Positions 8,421-15,980 of a stretch of DNA of 46,702 nucleotides are shown in pieces (position 1 is the stretch's first letter; the number at the start of each line of letters is the position of its first letter). The notes under the pieces are model-generated. The model did not search any database. It saw nothing but the letters and a program-made list of their open reading frames with translations, and was not told where the DNA came from. The translations under genes were made by a program, and so were the position numbers. The DNA lies in the NCBI GenBank assembly GCA_002772995.1, contig PFCO01000009.1:91406-138107 (forward strand). The letters are read 5' to 3'. The DNA is from Candidatus Niyogibacteria bacterium CG10_big_fil_rev_8_21_14_0_10_46_36. Lineage in GTDB: Bacteria; Patescibacteriota; Minisyncoccia; 1-14-0-10-42-19.

Positions 8421-10037
8421 TTATTTAAGCAAGCGCCCGAGCAGAGAAAGACCTATCATTTCTTTCGGGACCGGAAGATCAAGTAATTCAAGAATTGTTG
8501 GCGCAATGTCAGTAATAACGCCCTCGGTATGTCCGTACATCACCCGCGTTTCAGCATCGCTCCGAGGTGCCGTTCGTTTCGTTTCGTTAGCTATCAAATA
8601 AAACGGCACCGGATTTGAGGTGTGATTGGTACGCTTTTCACCCGAAGTAGAAAATATCTTCTCTTCGGCATTTCCGTGATCAGCAGTCACGATAACTGCC
8701 CCCCCTTTTTCAAGCACCTTCGGGATAATCATCCCTAAGGAAAAATCTATCACCTCAATAGCCTTTACCGTCGCCTGGAGGTTTCCGGTATGCCCGACCA
8801 TATCGCCGTTCGCAAAATTTGCAAGCACAAAATCATATGACTCTATCGCATCAAGCACCGATTCGGTAACGCCCGCAGCGGACATCTCGGGCTTTTCATC
8901 AAAACGGATGTTCTTGGGAGACGGTATGAGCTTTCTGTCTTCGCCCGGGAAGGGGCTTTCTATCCCACCATTAAAAAAATAGGTGACATGCGCGTACTTT
9001 TCGCTTTCGGCGATATGAATTTGCTTTTTTCCCGCATCAGATATGACACGCGCTAAAGGATAAGCGATTTCGAGCGGAGGGAATGCGGCATGTACCGGGA
9101 ACCGTTTGTCATATTCCGTCATCGTCACAAAAAAAACATTATCAATGATATTCCGTGCAAACCGGTCAAAACCGTTCAGAGTAAACGCTTCAGTGAGTTC
9201 GCGCATACTGTCTTCGCGATAGTTCACAAAGATTACCGCGTCACCCGCCCGTATGCGCCCCGCGGGAGCATTGGCGTCGTCTTTTAAATATCCGGGTTCA
9301 ATAAATTCATCAGTTTTGTCTTCAGCGTATTGCTTTTCTATATATGTATGAGGGTCATCAAACGCATTTCCTCCCCCTTCCGTAAACAGGCGATACGCCG
9401 ACTCTATCCGTTCCCAGTGATCATCGCGGTCCATTGCAAAGCGTCGCCCGATAAGAGAAACGATGGCAGCAAACGGATATTCATCCCGAAGCCTCTTTTG
9501 AATCATTTCTATAAAATGAGCGCCCTCTTTTTGCGGGGCATCCCGTCCATCGGTAAACATATGAAGAGCAGTCGGAACATCGCCTCCTTTCTCCCGCACT
9601 AAATCTAAAAGTGCATACCAATGATCAGCATAGGCATGCACCGACCCGGAAGAAAAGAGTCCGAGCATGTGCACGGTTCCCGAGTGCTTGCGCGCATGAG
9701 ACAACGCATTCAAAAACGCTTCGTTCTTAAAAAATGAGCCGTCCTGGATAGAAACAATAATCCGCGGGAGATGATGGTACACGACACGGCCTGAACCTAT
9801 TGTTAAGTGGCCGACTTCAGAGTTTCCCGGCTCGCCAAACATAAGCCCGACGGAGATTCCCGACGCCTGTAATGTCGTAAACGGATACGATCGTTCTATC
9901 TCACGGATGGTCGGCATCTTTGCGTATTGCCAAGTGCCTTCGGTAAGCGCGGGATTAACCCCAAATCCGTCAAGAATCACGAGCACAAGAGGCTTGTACG
10001 GGATATGCATGAGAGAAAGCTGTTTCTTGTCCGTCAT
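8421..10037 (-). CDS. gpmI: 2,3-bisphosphoglycerate-independent phosphoglycerate mutase
   Basis: 538 residues from the ATG at 10035-10037. The enzyme interconverts 3- and 2-phosphoglycerate in lower glycolysis using two metal ions (usually Mn2+). Visible family motifs are the N-terminal metal site VILDGFGVN, the phosphoserine motif GNSEVGHLTIGSGR, the substrate-binding FTDGRDAP and NYREDSMREL segments, and the C-terminal metal ligands in TADHGNAEEK and HTSNPVPF. The reading frame stays open farther upstream, but that part overlaps the rny promoter region and has no family similarity. A promoter-like sequence at 10123-10152 fits this start. Confidence 0.96.
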   Translation of the reverse strand: MTDKKQLSLMHIPYKPLVLVILDGFGVNPALTEGTWQYAKMPTIREIERSYPFTTLQASGISVGLMFGEPGNSEVGHLTIGSGRVVYHHLPRIIVSIQDGSFFKNEAFLNALSHARKHSGTVHMLGLFSSGSVHAYADHWYALLDLVREKGGDVPTALHMFTDGRDAPQKEGAHFIEMIQKRLRDEYPFAAIVSLIGRRFAMDRDDHWERIESAYRLFTEGGGNAFDDPHTYIEKQYAEDKTDEFIEPGYLKDDANAPAGRIRAGDAVIFVNYREDSMRELTEAFTLNGFDRFARNIIDNVFFVTMTEYDKRFPVHAAFPPLEIAYPLARVISDAGKKQIHIAESEKYAHVTYFFNGGIESPFPGEDRKLIPSPKNIRFDEKPEMSAAGVTESVLDAIESYDFVLANFANGDMVGHTGNLQATVKAIEVIDFSLGMIIPKVLEKGGAVIVTADHGNAEEKIFSTSGEKRTNHTSNPVPFYLIANETKRTAPRSDAETRVMYGHTEGVITDIAPTILELLDLPVPKEMIGLSLLGRLLK

Positions 10038-10095
10038 TGTATATTCATTGTAGCATCCCGCCCGCACCGCCGAAAAACGCATCGCAGGCGGTTTC

Positions 10096-10124
10096 TGGAC
10101 AAAAGACTGATTTTTTGCTATGAT
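10096..10124 (+). promoter_or_regulatory. Sigma70-type promoter for rny
   Basis: Plus-strand TGGACA, 17 bases, TATGAT; expected start about 10131. Its -10 overlaps the -10 of the oppositely directed gpmI promoter. Confidence 0.6.
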
Positions 10125-10152
10125 TATCGTATTGTTTATCACATTTTGTAAA
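10123..10152 (-). promoter_or_regulatory. Sigma70-type promoter for gpmI
   Basis: Minus-strand TTTACA, 18 bases, GATAAT; expected start about 10116, giving a UTR of about 80 bases. Confidence 0.45.
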
Positions 10153-10260
10153 AAAACGTGTTCTTAATTCCTACGACAACATCTATTCCAAAGAAAAACC
10201 TCATGAAGAGGGTGGGGGCTTTTCGCCGTGAAACGGATGCATACGGAAAAGGAGAACCGT

Positions 10261-11802
10261 TTGAATCATATGATCATCACCACTACGCACCTGGTCATCA
10301 TATTTGTAGCAGCAATCATCGGGGGGGTAGCAGGCTACATTACGCGGCAAATTCTCGCCCAGCAACGACGGGACTCGATTGAGCTTAAGATAAAACAGCT
10401 CATTCTTGACGCCAAAGACGAGGCGCAAAAGATAATAGACGAAGCAAAACAAAAAGCGGAGACGGCAATTGATGCCGCAAAGAAAGAGGCGCGCGAACGC
10501 GAGTCTCAGCTTCGCGAACTCGAAACGCGCGTTACCCAGAAAGAAACGAACATAGAAAAGCGGGAAAAAGACATCCAGACGCATTCCCAAACGCTTGCAC
10601 AAAAAGGAGAAGAAATAGAAAAGATTAAAAAGGATCTCGCACAAGCCGAAGAAGAACGCCAAAAAGAACTCCAAAAGTTAGCGAGTCTCACCGCGGAAGA
10701 AGCAAAAGAACAGCTCTTTCGGCTGTTTGAGAAAAAATACGAAGACGATGTCCTGGCGCGAATCAAAAAGATAGAAACATTCGGCATGGAAAAGCTTGAG
10801 CAGACCGCGCGGAACATTCTTGCATCTGTTATTCAGCGCTTAGCTCCTGCAAATGTCTCCGAAATGACAACTACAACTGTGCAAATCCCGTCCGACGACC
10901 TCAAGGGAAAGATTATCGGGAAGGAAGGACGCAATATCCGCACCTTTGAGCGTGCCGCGGGAGTTGAAGTTATCGTAGATGATACGCCGGGCTCAATCGT
11001 CATCTCAAGTTTTGACCCGGTGCGCCGGCAAATCGCAAAGATGGCGCTTGAAAACTTAGTCCTCGACGGACGAATACAGCCCGCACGGATTGAGGAAACC
11101 ATTGAAAAAGCAAAAGCAGAAGTAGAAAAGATGATGAAAGAAGCAGGAGAAGCCGCAGCATACGAGATTGGGGTCTTTGACCTGGACCCGCGGCTAGTTA
11201 TCCTTTTAGGACGGCTGCATTTCCGCACTAGCTTCGGACAAAATGTATTGCGTCATTCCGTTGAAATGTCGCATATCGCGGGCATGCTTGCCGAAGAGCT
11301 GGGCGCCGATGTCACCATCGCAAAGAAAGGAGCGCTCTTGCATGATATCGGAAAAGCGGTTGACCACGAAATTCCAGGAACGCATGTTGAAATCGGACGG
11401 CGGATACTTCAAAAATTCGGCGTTGACGAAGCGGTCATCAAAGCGATGCAAGCACACCACGAGGAATATCCGTACGAAACAGTTGAATCTATTATCGTGC
11501 AGACTGCTGATGCCATTTCCGGCGGACGTCCTGGCGCGCGAAGAGATACGATTGAGCATTATCTCAAGCGCCTTGAAGACCTTGAGCGCATCGCAAATTC
11601 ATTTGAAGGCATTGAGAAATCATACGCAATACAAGCGGGGCGCGAAATACGCATTTTCGTCTCTCCCGAACATGTAACGGATCTGCAAGCAAAAGAGCTC
11701 GCACGCAAGATTGCCGAGCGTATAGAGCAAGAACTCAAATATCCGGGCGAAATCAAAGTCCATGTCATTCGTGAGACCCGTGTCATAGATTATGCCCGAT
11801 AA
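10261..11802 (+). CDS. rny: Ribonuclease Y
   Basis: About 513 residues. One N-terminal transmembrane helix (LVIIFVAAIIGGVAGYI) anchors the protein. A long charged coiled coil follows (about 30-165), then a KH RNA-binding domain with KGKIIGKEGRNIR (about 215-230) and an HD hydrolase domain with LRHSVEMSHIAG and LLHDIGKAVDHE (about 329-370). RNase Y is the membrane-associated endonuclease that starts mRNA decay in many Gram-positive-like lineages. The start is uncertain. A GGAG at 10251-10254 lies 6 bases before the TTG at 10261; ATG at 10270 and GTG at 10228 are in frame, and the family begins close to the helix. Confidence 0.95.
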   Translation: MNHMIITTTHLVIIFVAAIIGGVAGYITRQILAQQRRDSIELKIKQLILDAKDEAQKIIDEAKQKAETAIDAAKKEARERESQLRELETRVTQKETNIEKREKDIQTHSQTLAQKGEEIEKIKKDLAQAEEERQKELQKLASLTAEEAKEQLFRLFEKKYEDDVLARIKKIETFGMEKLEQTARNILASVIQRLAPANVSEMTTTTVQIPSDDLKGKIIGKEGRNIRTFERAAGVEVIVDDTPGSIVISSFDPVRRQIAKMALENLVLDGRIQPARIEETIEKAKAEVEKMMKEAGEAAAYEIGVFDLDPRLVILLGRLHFRTSFGQNVLRHSVEMSHIAGMLAEELGADVTIAKKGALLHDIGKAVDHEIPGTHVEIGRRILQKFGVDEAVIKAMQAHHEEYPYETVESIIVQTADAISGGRPGARRDTIEHYLKRLEDLERIANSFEGIEKSYAIQAGREIRIFVSPEHVTDLQAKELARKIAERIEQELKYPGEIKVHVIRETRVIDYAR

Positions 11803-11863
11803 AGACACGCGCAGGGAAGCAAAAGCGGGCAGATGAAACAATTGAAAAAAGACATTAAAGCAC

Positions 11864-11894
11864 AAAACGGGCTGTTTCACGGCTCGTTTTGCCG
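11864..11894 (+). terminator. Probable terminator after rny
   Basis: AAAACGGGC and GCTCGTTTT arms around a 9-base loop; the T tract is short and interrupted (TTTTGCCGT). Confidence 0.5.
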
Positions 11895-12006
11895 TGTGTG
11901 AACGCATTATCGCGCCACACATCCAGCGTTGTTGTCCAAAAAAAGCTATGATATTATTGAAAAAAGGTCACACACATTATTGGTAACATTGCATGTTTAC
12001 GCTCTT

Positions 12007-12279
12007 ATGAAAAAAACAGACATTGTTGACCTCGTTCACGAGAAGCTCGGTGGAACAAAAAAACAAGCAGAAGAAGCGGTGGATACCGTCTTCATGGCAA
12101 TCACCGACTCTCTCAAAAAGCGTGATAAAGTTTCCATCAGCGACTTCGGGATTTTCGATGCGAAGGCACGCGCGGCACGCAAAGCCCGCAATCCTCGCAC
12201 CGGCGAGATGGTTGACGTACCGGCAACAACGGTACCGAAATTCCGCGCCAGTCGAGCTCTCAAAGAAGCAGTAAAATAA
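12007..12279 (+). CDS. hup: HU-family DNA-binding protein
   Basis: 90 residues, the standard HU length. It starts MKKTDIVDLVHEKLGGTKKQ and contains the family core SISDFGIFDAKARAAR with the DNA-intercalating arm RNPRTGEMVDVPATTVPKFR. HU dimers bend and compact DNA without strong sequence specificity. The ATG at 12007 is chosen because upstream codons in the same frame are not HU-like. It is monocistronic, closed by a strong terminator, and its 3' end converges on pyrE. Confidence 0.96.
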   Translation: MKKTDIVDLVHEKLGGTKKQAEEAVDTVFMAITDSLKKRDKVSISDFGIFDAKARAARKARNPRTGEMVDVPATTVPKFRASRALKEAVK

Positions 12280-12300
12280 ACTTCGTAGGCCTAAGAAGTG

Positions 12301-12336
12301 CCCCCTCCTTCGCAAGAAGGAGGGGGTTTTGTTTTC
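12301..12336 (+). terminator. Strong terminator after HU
   Basis: CCCCCTCCTT / AAGGAGGGGG perfect arms with loop CGCAAG, followed by TTTTGTTTTC. Confidence 0.9.
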
Positions 12337-12370
12337 TCCGTTAACAGAAAACAGCTTTGCGGCAGGCAAA

Positions 12371-12403
12371 ATATAAAAAAACCGCCACATCAGAAGTGGC
12401 GGT
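12371..12403 (-). terminator. Terminator after pyrE
   Basis: ACCGCCAC / GTGGCGGT arms (12381-12403) followed on the minus strand by a TTTTTTTATAT tract. Confidence 0.85.
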
Positions 12404-12407
12404 GAAT

Positions 12408-13103
12408 TTATTTTAACTTGGTAACCGATATGCCTCCCTTGCACATAGGGCAAGCGTGCGGCTTCCATGTAGTGAGCTTTTTATGTATGAGAGAAAAGAG
12501 ATTCGTCACACCTAAGTCAGCAGCGGCAACTCCTCCTCTATTCCACAAAACAGAAACACGCTCAACGATACCGCCCAAAAGGCGGATGTCGGCGATAAGA
12601 GGCTTGAGCGTCGTTCCTGTCGTAAGCACATCATCAACAACAAGTACGCGCGCAGAAGGAATTATTTTCTTATACGCATCCCGGAATGTAAACGAGTCGT
12701 ATTGCACAAGCACTGCCTTCATTCCCTTCTTACCCCACCCCCACATTGGATCGTATATTCTGCCTCTATCTGTTTTCCATTCGGCATACGCTCCGTATAT
12801 GTTCTTTCCTGTCATGAGCGACAAGTGGCGCGAAATAAGATACTGAAGAACAATACCCCCTTTTTCAGGAGCTACAACAACATCTATGTCGTGCATGCCC
12901 GCTGCGTACACTGCGTGCGCCATATGCCAGGACACATCAGAAAGGAGGGTGTCGTAGGCATGCATATAGAGCGTATCTTTATCTATATACTCAAGCGCAT
13001 GCTCTCCGCTCTTGAGTGCAAAATGCCCCGTACGAACAATTTTTTTTTGCTCAAATGCTTTGAGGAATTGCTTCTCATTCCATATCATATGCGCGTCCTG
13101 CAT
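12408..13103 (-). CDS. pyrE: Orotate phosphoribosyltransferase
   Basis: 231 residues. The PRPP-binding loop of type I phosphoribosyltransferases is VLVVDDVLTTGTTLKPLI. VVVAPEKGGIVLQYLI corresponds to the conserved region that binds the pyrophosphate. A short C-terminal CPMC motif resembles the CxxC tail found in several OPRT subfamilies. The enzyme makes orotidine 5'-monophosphate from orotate and PRPP. The ATG at 13101-13103 overlaps the pyrF stop (TGATG), so the two final steps to UMP are translationally coupled. No earlier de novo pyrimidine gene is present in the window. Confidence 0.9.
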   Translation of the reverse strand: MQDAHMIWNEKQFLKAFEQKKIVRTGHFALKSGEHALEYIDKDTLYMHAYDTLLSDVSWHMAHAVYAAGMHDIDVVVAPEKGGIVLQYLISRHLSLMTGKNIYGAYAEWKTDRGRIYDPMWGWGKKGMKAVLVQYDSFTFRDAYKKIIPSARVLVVDDVLTTGTTLKPLIADIRLLGGIVERVSVLWNRGGVAAADLGVTNLFSLIHKKLTTWKPHACPMCKGGISVTKLK

Positions 13104-13834
13104 CACAGCACCCCTGCTATCTCATCAACAATTAACTGAAAGGCGTCTTGTGGCGTCCCTATACTCTTCGGCGGGTTCGTAATAGGACGGCCAATAACCA
13201 AAAAGTCAGCACCTCTCGTAATTGCTTCTTTCGGCGTACCGATGTTCCGCTGGTCATCCGACTGCGTATACCACGCCGGCCGAATGCCCGGCACTACTTT
13301 TATGGCGTGCCTGATATCGTCATCCTTCTCTTGCATAAACCAAGGCAGGTCCCGCACACCACACACAATGCCGTCAGCACCCGACTGCATCGCAATTTTT
13401 GTAAAGTGACGCGATGCCTCTATCCGGTGCAAGCGTATGGCATTATGAGCATCCCAGTCGTTGAGCGAAGTAAGAACGGTAACCGCGATCAGCTTTGCAT
13501 TGCCCTTTTCCTTCGCTGCCTCTTGTATCGCTGCCTCTCCCGCTGCTGCATGCACCGTAAAAAATTCTATATAAGGATAACGCTGAAGAGCGCGCACCGC
13601 ATTTCCTACGGTTTTTGGCGTATCGTGAAATTTGCCGTCTACAAAAACTCCCGCATTAAAGCTGCGCACAAGGCCGATTGCCTCCGGGGCGCCTATACCC
13701 ATAAAGGACGAGAGCCCCACCTTAAATCGCCTCACAAACGGCGAAAGTTTCTCAAGCATGCGTACTGCCGACCCCGTGTCGGACACATCAAGCGCTACTA
13801 TAATCTTTTCTGCTGCCTTTTCCCGTGCATCCAT
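13103..13834 (-). CDS. pyrF: Orotidine 5'-phosphate decarboxylase
   Basis: 243 residues. It shows the decarboxylase active-site motif VFVDGKFHDTPKTV (Asp-x-Lys-x-x-Asp), the barrel strand IIVALDV at the N-terminus and the phosphate-binding region VVPGIRPAW...ADFLVIGRPIT near the C-terminus. It converts OMP to UMP. The start is fixed by an AGAGGG ribosome-binding site 5 bases before the ATG at 13832-13834. A TTG six codons upstream would place that site inside the coding region. Coupled to pyrE. Confidence 0.93.
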   Translation of the reverse strand: MDAREKAAEKIIVALDVSDTGSAVRMLEKLSPFVRRFKVGLSSFMGIGAPEAIGLVRSFNAGVFVDGKFHDTPKTVGNAVRALQRYPYIEFFTVHAAAGEAAIQEAAKEKGNAKLIAVTVLTSLNDWDAHNAIRLHRIEASRHFTKIAMQSGADGIVCGVRDLPWFMQEKDDDIRHAIKVVPGIRPAWYTQSDDQRNIGTPKEAITRGADFLVIGRPITNPPKSIGTPQDAFQLIVDEIAGVL

Positions 13835-13904
13835 GGTACCCTCTTTTTTCAATGTCGTTTCCTACACTATATGTAAAATACCCCGCTTCTGCAACGAGCC
13901 CTGC

Positions 13905-13954
13905 AGAGAAAATAAAAAAGCGGCAATCTGCATGGTGCATGCTATGATTGCCGC
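13905..13954 (-). terminator. Terminator after the 97-residue basic protein gene
   Basis: GCGGCAATC (13946-13954 on minus) and GATTGCCGC (13920-13928) flank a partly palindromic loop, followed on the minus strand by TTTTTTATTTTC. Confidence 0.85.
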
Positions 13955-13960
13955 AATTTG

Positions 13961-14254
13961 TTAACCGAAATGTGTGATACAGATATCAGCTCTTTGCATG
14001 TCCGGATCGCCCTTTTTTCCTTTTTTAATGTGGGGGGAGATTATCTCTATCTCTTCTACCACTCTCCCCGTTCCATCTCTCACCTTGAGAACTTCGCGAT
14101 GCTTTAGAGGAAATGTGGGGGATGTCTTAAGGTCTCCGAATGTTTCCTGTAATACCCTGCGTCCCATGTTCCTGAGTCGGATATTCCTTTTTTTGCCCGC
14201 GCCGCCCTTCCGCCCTCTTTTCTTAAACAGTCTATTGCCTCTGCATTTCGCCAC
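13961..14254 (-). CDS. Small highly basic protein of unknown function
   Basis: 97 residues with a GTG start at 14252-14254, 9 bases after a GAGGAGG ribosome-binding site. The N-terminal third is strongly basic (KKRGRKGGAGKKRN at 11-24), as in RNA- or ribosome-binding proteins. The middle has FPLKHREVLKVRDGTGRVVEEIEI, which could form a small beta unit. I do not recognise the family. It is the only gene downstream of a roughly 500-nt hairpin-rich leader with its own promoter, and it has its own strong terminator, so it is a self-contained unit. The ribosome-binding site, promoter and terminator make it likely to be a real gene. Function unknown. Confidence 0.65.
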   Translation of the reverse strand: MAKCRGNRLFKKRGRKGGAGKKRNIRLRNMGRRVLQETFGDLKTSPTFPLKHREVLKVRDGTGRVVEEIEIISPHIKKGKKGDPDMQRADICITHFG

Positions 14255-14266
14255 TGGCCAAAGCCT

Positions 14267-14772
14267 CCTCTTTATATAGTTTTTAATCTTCTATTTTTAA
14301 AACACTACTACGGTACCGTCTTAAAAATAGAAGGAGAGCCATTCCTCCTTTAACACTGGCTCCCCTTTAGTTTTTCGGAATCCCGTTACAAATTTCATGA
14401 AAATCTGTTCGATTGAGCAAGATATATCCTGCCGCAGTTTTCATGAGATTGTAATCTATGAAATTCGTAACGGGATGGATTCTGAGGAACATCCTTCTCC
14501 CCAAAGGACTTCCTCGCGTTCTATTCCATTGAGAGTACGGGAGGTAGGTAATAACTACCACTTCTTGTGACGGTCCACCCCGTCACCGATGATAGAAATC
14601 CTCTCAATAGTTATGAAGGAGGTGCTTTTTTCTTTGGTGATAATAGCAACAATGTACCGAACAGTAAAGGGGGTTCTTCCTAGAAGAAAATTAAATATAT
14701 TTTAAAATAATGAATACTGCTTCTGGAATGTTCCCCCCTTTGCTGTCCGGTACGCACTATCTTCATCATCTG
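14267..14772 (-). ncRNA. Long hairpin-rich leader or structured RNA
   Basis: This roughly 500-nt region has no convincing gene. It contains five ordered inverted repeats: 14733-14753 with 14655-14675 (about 20 bp); 14580-14586 with 14567-14573 (7 bp); 14458-14476 with 14380-14398 (19 bp, with a nested CATGAAAA/TTTTCATG helix); 14357-14365 with 14333-14341 (9 bp); and 14321-14333 with 14288-14300 (13 bp, loop holding the palindrome ACGGTACCGT). In three helices the single imperfect pair is G-U on the minus strand but A-C on the plus strand. That points to folding of the minus-strand RNA, in line with the minus-strand promoter at 14779-14807. A GAGGAGG and the 97-residue gene follow. It matches no RNA family I know. 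Confidence 0.6.
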
Positions 14773-14778
14773 CGGTGC

Positions 14779-14807
14779 ATTATATCATATAAAAAAGTAA
14801 AAGTCAA
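14779..14807 (-). promoter_or_regulatory. Strong sigma70-type promoter of the structured RNA
   Basis: Minus-strand TTGACT, 17 bases, TATAAT. Five of six and six of six consensus positions with ideal spacing; predicted start about 14772. Confidence 0.8.
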
Positions 14808-14841
14808 GTCTCTTTGCAAAAGCAGGGAAATGGCTTTGTTA

Positions 14842-14881
14842 AGCCAAAATAAACGGCTCACACGGAGTGTGAGCCGTTTAT
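14842..14881 (-). terminator. Terminator after the CAP-domain gene
   Basis: Perfect 15-bp arms, ATAAACGGCTCACAC (14849-14863) and its complement (14867-14881), with a 3-base loop; minus strand continues TTTTGGC. Confidence 0.75.
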
Positions 14882-14906
14882 CGGACTAGATTTATAAAGC
14901 CCCGGA

Positions 14907-15908
14907 TTATTGCACAAATACCCTTGTGAAGATAAATATATGACTTGCGTAAAAGAGCCCCGCCATAAATATTAGGAGCGTAAAACCGTATATGATATGG
15001 CGCACATGGTGTTTTTTTACCTCATGCGCAAAATATGAAGAAAGCGCCAAAAGAATAAGCATGGCAAGTATTCCATACATTGCATAAAGCAGCCGCCGCG
15101 GAGCTGAGGCAAGCGTATCAAACAGATTTGCGTACGAAATATCGTTTTCTACATCCGGCACAAAGTTTGATTCGGGTAGCGCATATCCATTCACATCGAT
15201 TGCAATAAAAGAATCTTCGGTTTCTGGAAGCTCCTCGCTCTGTAACGCAACCGCATCACCAAGCACTACCACCTCTTCGTCCGCAAGCGTTTTGGTTTCT
15301 TGTTTCGGCAAAGCGCTCTTTGTCTCTGCTATGCCTTGGGCAATATCTGGGGACAGGGGCGAGCCGAAAAGCTGCACCACAAATGTGGTTTGGCGCCCCT
15401 TATAGTACCCCTGCGCCATACCAATGCCTATTTCAGAGAAATGTTCACTCAAAATATTCTTTCGGTGCGACGGAGAATTCATCCACGCCTGCTCAACATC
15501 AATAGAGTCAGAAAAGTTAACCGCTAGGTTCTCTCCGGCATACAAAAAGTCATATCCGGCTTCCCTAAACCAATACCACGGCGTTATGCCTTCGGGCGAA
15601 GTGTGCGCGAAATAACTTTTTTGCGCCATATCCCGCGCCTTGAGCTCTGCCGCATATGACAACATGGGATTTACCGTAAGCGGAGAGCGCGCGCTCTCTG
15701 CGCGGTCTCCATTTGTAAGATCCACCAGAACAGATGAGATGACCGCGGCGAAATTCGTACTGGGAACAAGCGCGTGCTGCACCAGAGAAGCAAGAAAAAG
15801 AACACCCACAAAAAGAGCAATGGTTGCCACTGCCCTCCCGCGAAGGATGTGCGGTTTGCCGTCATTATCCTTATGCGCTATGAGATATTTTTTTGCTAAC
15901 TTCTTCAT
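14907..15908 (-). CDS. Membrane-anchored CAP/SCP-domain protein (YkwD-like)
   Basis: 333 residues. A transmembrane helix at about 26-44 leads to an extracellular CAP domain (about 60-182) with the family's signature segments: YFAHTSPEG (99-107), AGENLAVNF (124-132), AWMNSPSHRKNIL (141-153) and EIGIGMAQG (159-167). An acidic linker (about 190-260) follows. Two further transmembrane helices (about 272-292 and 303-325) then return the chain to the membrane. Bacterial CAP proteins of the YkwD/SCP type are secreted; their function is mostly unknown. The three-helix topology holds the domain at the cell surface. It is a single-gene unit between two terminators. Confidence 0.88.
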   Translation of the reverse strand: MKKLAKKYLIAHKDNDGKPHILRGRAVATIALFVGVLFLASLVQHALVPSTNFAAVISSVLVDLTNGDRAESARSPLTVNPMLSYAAELKARDMAQKSYFAHTSPEGITPWYWFREAGYDFLYAGENLAVNFSDSIDVEQAWMNSPSHRKNILSEHFSEIGIGMAQGYYKGRQTTFVVQLFGSPLSPDIAQGIAETKSALPKQETKTLADEEVVVLGDAVALQSEELPETEDSFIAIDVNGYALPESNFVPDVENDISYANLFDTLASAPRRLLYAMYGILAMLILLALSSYFAHEVKKHHVRHIIYGFTLLIFMAGLFYASHIFIFTRVFVQ

Positions 15909-15934
15909 ATATATTTATTATATCATCCCCTTTC

Positions 15935-15968
15935 ACTAAAATATCCCGCAGAAGCGGGATATTTTAGT
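15935..15968 (-). terminator. Terminator after the large surface protein gene
   Basis: Perfect 15-bp arms ACTAAAATATCCCGC / GCGGGATATTTTAGT around loop AGAA; the T run is short, so efficiency is uncertain. Confidence 0.7.
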
Positions 15969-15980
15969 TACCTATTTCCT

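Noticed and set aside
14480-14530. GAGGAAGTCC on the minus strand resembles the conserved core of RNase P RNA
   Set aside because: One A is missing from the core, the matching distal elements are absent and the surrounding helices do not fit the RNase P fold.
14367-14561. A 64-codon minus-strand open frame inside the structured region
   Set aside because: It has no clear ribosome-binding site, lies across the 19-bp stem and resembles no family; the RNA-structure signal explains the sequence better.
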